Notes under the pieces: model-generated | What the model saw: only the letters and a program-made list of their open reading frames with translations | Told to the model about the DNA's origin: nothing | The model's database searches: none | Source: Clostridiales bacterium | Lineage (GTDB): Bacteria; Bacillota; Clostridia; Lutisporales; Lutisporaceae | Length of the DNA stretch: 7,347 nt | Direction: 5' to 3' | NCBI GenBank assembly: GCA_012842725.1 | Contig: DUSG01000051.1 | Span: forward strand, 1 to 7,347 | Shown: positions 6,341-7,347 of the stretch, in pieces | Numbering within the stretch: the first letter of the stretch is position 1 | Layout of the letters: every line of letters starts with the position of its first letter | Position numbers and translations under genes: made by a program

Positions 6341-6407
6341 GTATAGAATAAAGCCATAATATATACATCTAAGATACAGATATTATTGGTTATATTGCTT
6401 AGAGCAT
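6310..6407. repeat. Imperfect palindrome sharing the right arm of unit C
   Basis: ATGCTCTA (6310-6317) pairs with TAGAGCAT (6400-6407) and CTGTAT (6339-6344) pairs with ATACAG (6374-6379), with partial complementarity between. The left half is the right outer arm of unit C, so this fold and the C fold exclude each other. It may be a decayed further unit. AT-richness makes the middle part unconvincing. Confidence 0.5.
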
Positions 6408-6436
6408 TTCTCTTAAGCGTATAATTGTATCTAAAG

Positions 6437-6627
6437 AATAAGCATATGTGCAAGTGAGGAAATTATTGATTTTGCTGGTAACTCTTAGCGAAATATCCCT
6501 AGAAAAATCGTAAGAGCAGCACGAATGCTGCCCAAGCCGTCCATGGAAGGAATCCCTTTTGTACGGCGTCCTTCCAAAATCAATAACCCAAAATCAATAA
6601 CCTTTGTGAACTGCACATATGCTTATT
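6437..6627 (-). repeat. Unit D: fold-back element of the same family, inverted and asymmetric
   Basis: The ends are the unit A arms: AATAAGCATATGTGC (6437-6451) and its perfect complement (6613-6627). Further in, TTATTGATTTTG (6463-6474) pairs with CAAAATCAATAA, which is present twice. Read on the minus strand, arm 2 is an 8-bp stem with one G-U pair, GGGCAGCA, loop TTCG, TGCTGCTC (6514-6533). It is followed by TTACG (6509-6513) and a T-rich run, as in units B and C. The minus-strand segment TTTCGCTAAGAGTTAC further out also resembles the corresponding flank of unit C. The first arm is irregular (GCCGT with ACGGC, interleaved with GGAAGGA and TCCTTCC), and the stem next to the junction is not well paired, so this copy may be decayed or rearranged. 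Confidence 0.8.
6574..6601. repeat. 14-bp tandem duplication inside unit D
   Basis: CCAAAATCAATAAC occurs twice back to back at 6574-6587 and 6588-6601. Either copy can pair with TTATTGATTTTG on the other arm of unit D, so the duplication offsets the two arms. It looks like a recent slippage or repair product, since the copies are identical. Confidence 0.9.
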
Positions 6628-6670
6628 CCCATTCATTACGTATCTATATTATAAAATAACAGTTGCTATG

Positions 6671-7347
6671 TCATATAATCCGAGGCAAAGCATCTACATA
6701 TTGCAAAAATCCTGCGCTGTCAGATGTATAATCAGGAGCATAGGGGCTATCCTTTTCCAATAAGCAATCAGTTACTAGATACGTAGTTATACCCAGAGCT
6801 TTTGCAACCACATCCTCAAGCATGTCATTACCTACCATCAAACAGTTTTCAGGCTTTTTATTTTTTATCTCTAAAATATCTTCATAAAACTTAGGATTAG
6901 GCTTACAATAGCGGCATATCTCAAAATTGGTTATATAGCTGAAATCCTCTAATGAAAGCCCCGACCATATGATTCTCTTGTCTATGGCTACCTTGGGAAA
7001 CAAAGGATTGGTAGCAACAATTATGTCATACCCTTTTTCCTTTAACACATTTACTGCTTTGACCATGTTTTCCATTTTGTATGTACATTCTTTTATCAAG
7101 TCAAATTCTTTATCATAGAATTCATCAAATCCATTTATAAATAGATCTCTATGTTCTTCTTTAATCAACTGGTTGAATTTCTCAAAGAAAATCTCCTGAT
7201 TAAATCTTATACCGTCGGAGTTTTTAATCATGTATACAGTTGACTCCCAGATTATTTTATATAATTCCTCTGGTGAACAATATTCTCTGAATTTTTCTCC
7301 CAAGAGATAAAAATATCTATTCTCAAATTCTTTAAAATCCATCCCCA
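6671..7347 (-). CDS. HAD-family hydrolase, 5' end beyond the window
   Basis: This is a haloacid dehalogenase superfamily hydrolase, most likely a phosphatase; the substrate cannot be told from sequence. Residues are numbered from the internal methionine at 7342. Motif II threonine is T111 in IIVATNP, motif III lysine is K147 in CRYCKPNP, and motif IV is GND...D (171-177) in MVGNDMLEDVVAKALG. Residues 10-90 form the helical cap expected of the subgroup with the insert after motif I. Motif I (DxDGT), which carries the nucleophilic aspartate, is absent from the visible part. The frame stays open to the edge (xTG GGG before the ATG), and MDFKEFE is the sort of sequence that follows DLDGTLL in relatives. 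The true start therefore lies to the right and 7342 is not the initiation codon. No terminator is seen directly after the TGA stop except the arms of unit D. Confidence 0.88.
   Translation of the reverse strand, partial: GMDFKEFENRYFYLLGEKFREYCSPEELYKIIWESTVYMIKNSDGIRFNQEIFFEKFNQLIKEEHRDLFINGFDEFYDKEFDLIKECTYKMENMVKAVNVLKEKGYDIIVATNPLFPKVAIDKRIIWSGLSLEDFSYITNFEICRYCKPNPKFYEDILEIKNKKPENCLMVGNDMLEDVVAKALGITTYLVTDCLLEKDSPYAPDYTSDSAGFLQYVDALPRII

Larger units (their letters stand above)
5758..6670. other. Gene-free region packed with nested inverted repeats
   Basis: No coding region or known RNA gene is supported here. Nearly all of it is made of inverted repeats: hairpin A, fold-back units B, C and D, and a weaker palindrome spanning 6310-6407 that shares an arm with C. 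It lies between two convergent genes, the aldolase and the HAD hydrolase, a location where insertions do little harm. A degenerate motif recurs between units: TTTACTGTACATAGAAT at 5765-5781, TATAGAATGAAGC at 5852-5864 and TTTACTGTATAGAATAAAGC from 6335. I do not recognise the repeat family. Confidence 0.85.

Noticed and set aside
5803..6627. CRISPR array
   Set aside because: The repeats are inverted and nested rather than direct, of differing sequence and size, with no regular spacers and no cas genes.
6671..7342. Complete 223-residue HAD protein starting at 7342
   Set aside because: The frame stays open to the window edge, and the essential motif I aspartate is missing, so this methionine is most likely internal.

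Overview
The window looks like chromosomal DNA from a low-GC, anaerobic, Clostridia-type Firmicute. The base composition is AT-rich, Shine-Dalgarno sites are strong (AAAGGAG, GAGGAGGT), and there is a Clostridium-style class II fructose-bisphosphate aldolase and a clostridial type of HD-GYP protein. This placement is inferred from gene content; no marker gene fixes the genus.

Layout. Positions 4-3571, minus strand: a vitamin B12 uptake operon. Reading leftward it has a promoter, a cobalamin riboswitch with an intrinsic terminator, then the substrate-binding lipoprotein (btuF-like), the ATPase (btuD-like, with an unusual 150-residue C-terminal domain) and the permease (btuC-like), and ends in a hairpin terminator that contains the last stop codon. 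Positions 3628-4746, plus strand: a divergently transcribed HD-GYP protein, probably a cyclic-di-GMP phosphodiesterase. Positions 4828-5757, plus strand: fructose-bisphosphate aldolase with its own extended -10 promoter. Positions 6671-7347, minus strand: a HAD-family hydrolase whose N-terminus lies beyond the right edge.

The unusual part is the roughly 900-base gene-free stretch between the aldolase and the HAD gene. It is almost entirely nested inverted repeats. Unit A (5803-5850) is a simple 15-bp hairpin. Units B (5862-6104) and C (6110-6340) are large fold-back elements with the same T-shaped plan: a long interrupted outer stem, then CTAAN, a first hairpin arm, TA, a second 8-bp hairpin arm with a 4-base loop, and TTACG. 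Their flanks are recognisably related, but the arm sequences differ while pairing is preserved. Unit D (6437-6627) is a third member in the opposite orientation. Its outer 15-bp arms are identical to those of unit A, so A looks like a D-type element without its core. I do not recognise the family. A non-autonomous fold-back mobile element or a structured RNA are the main options, and this region is the best candidate for something undescribed.

The B12 genes form one system: the riboswitch should switch off import when cobalamin is plentiful, and it is also the best evidence that the substrate is a corrinoid. The HD-GYP, aldolase and HAD genes have no evident functional link to it.
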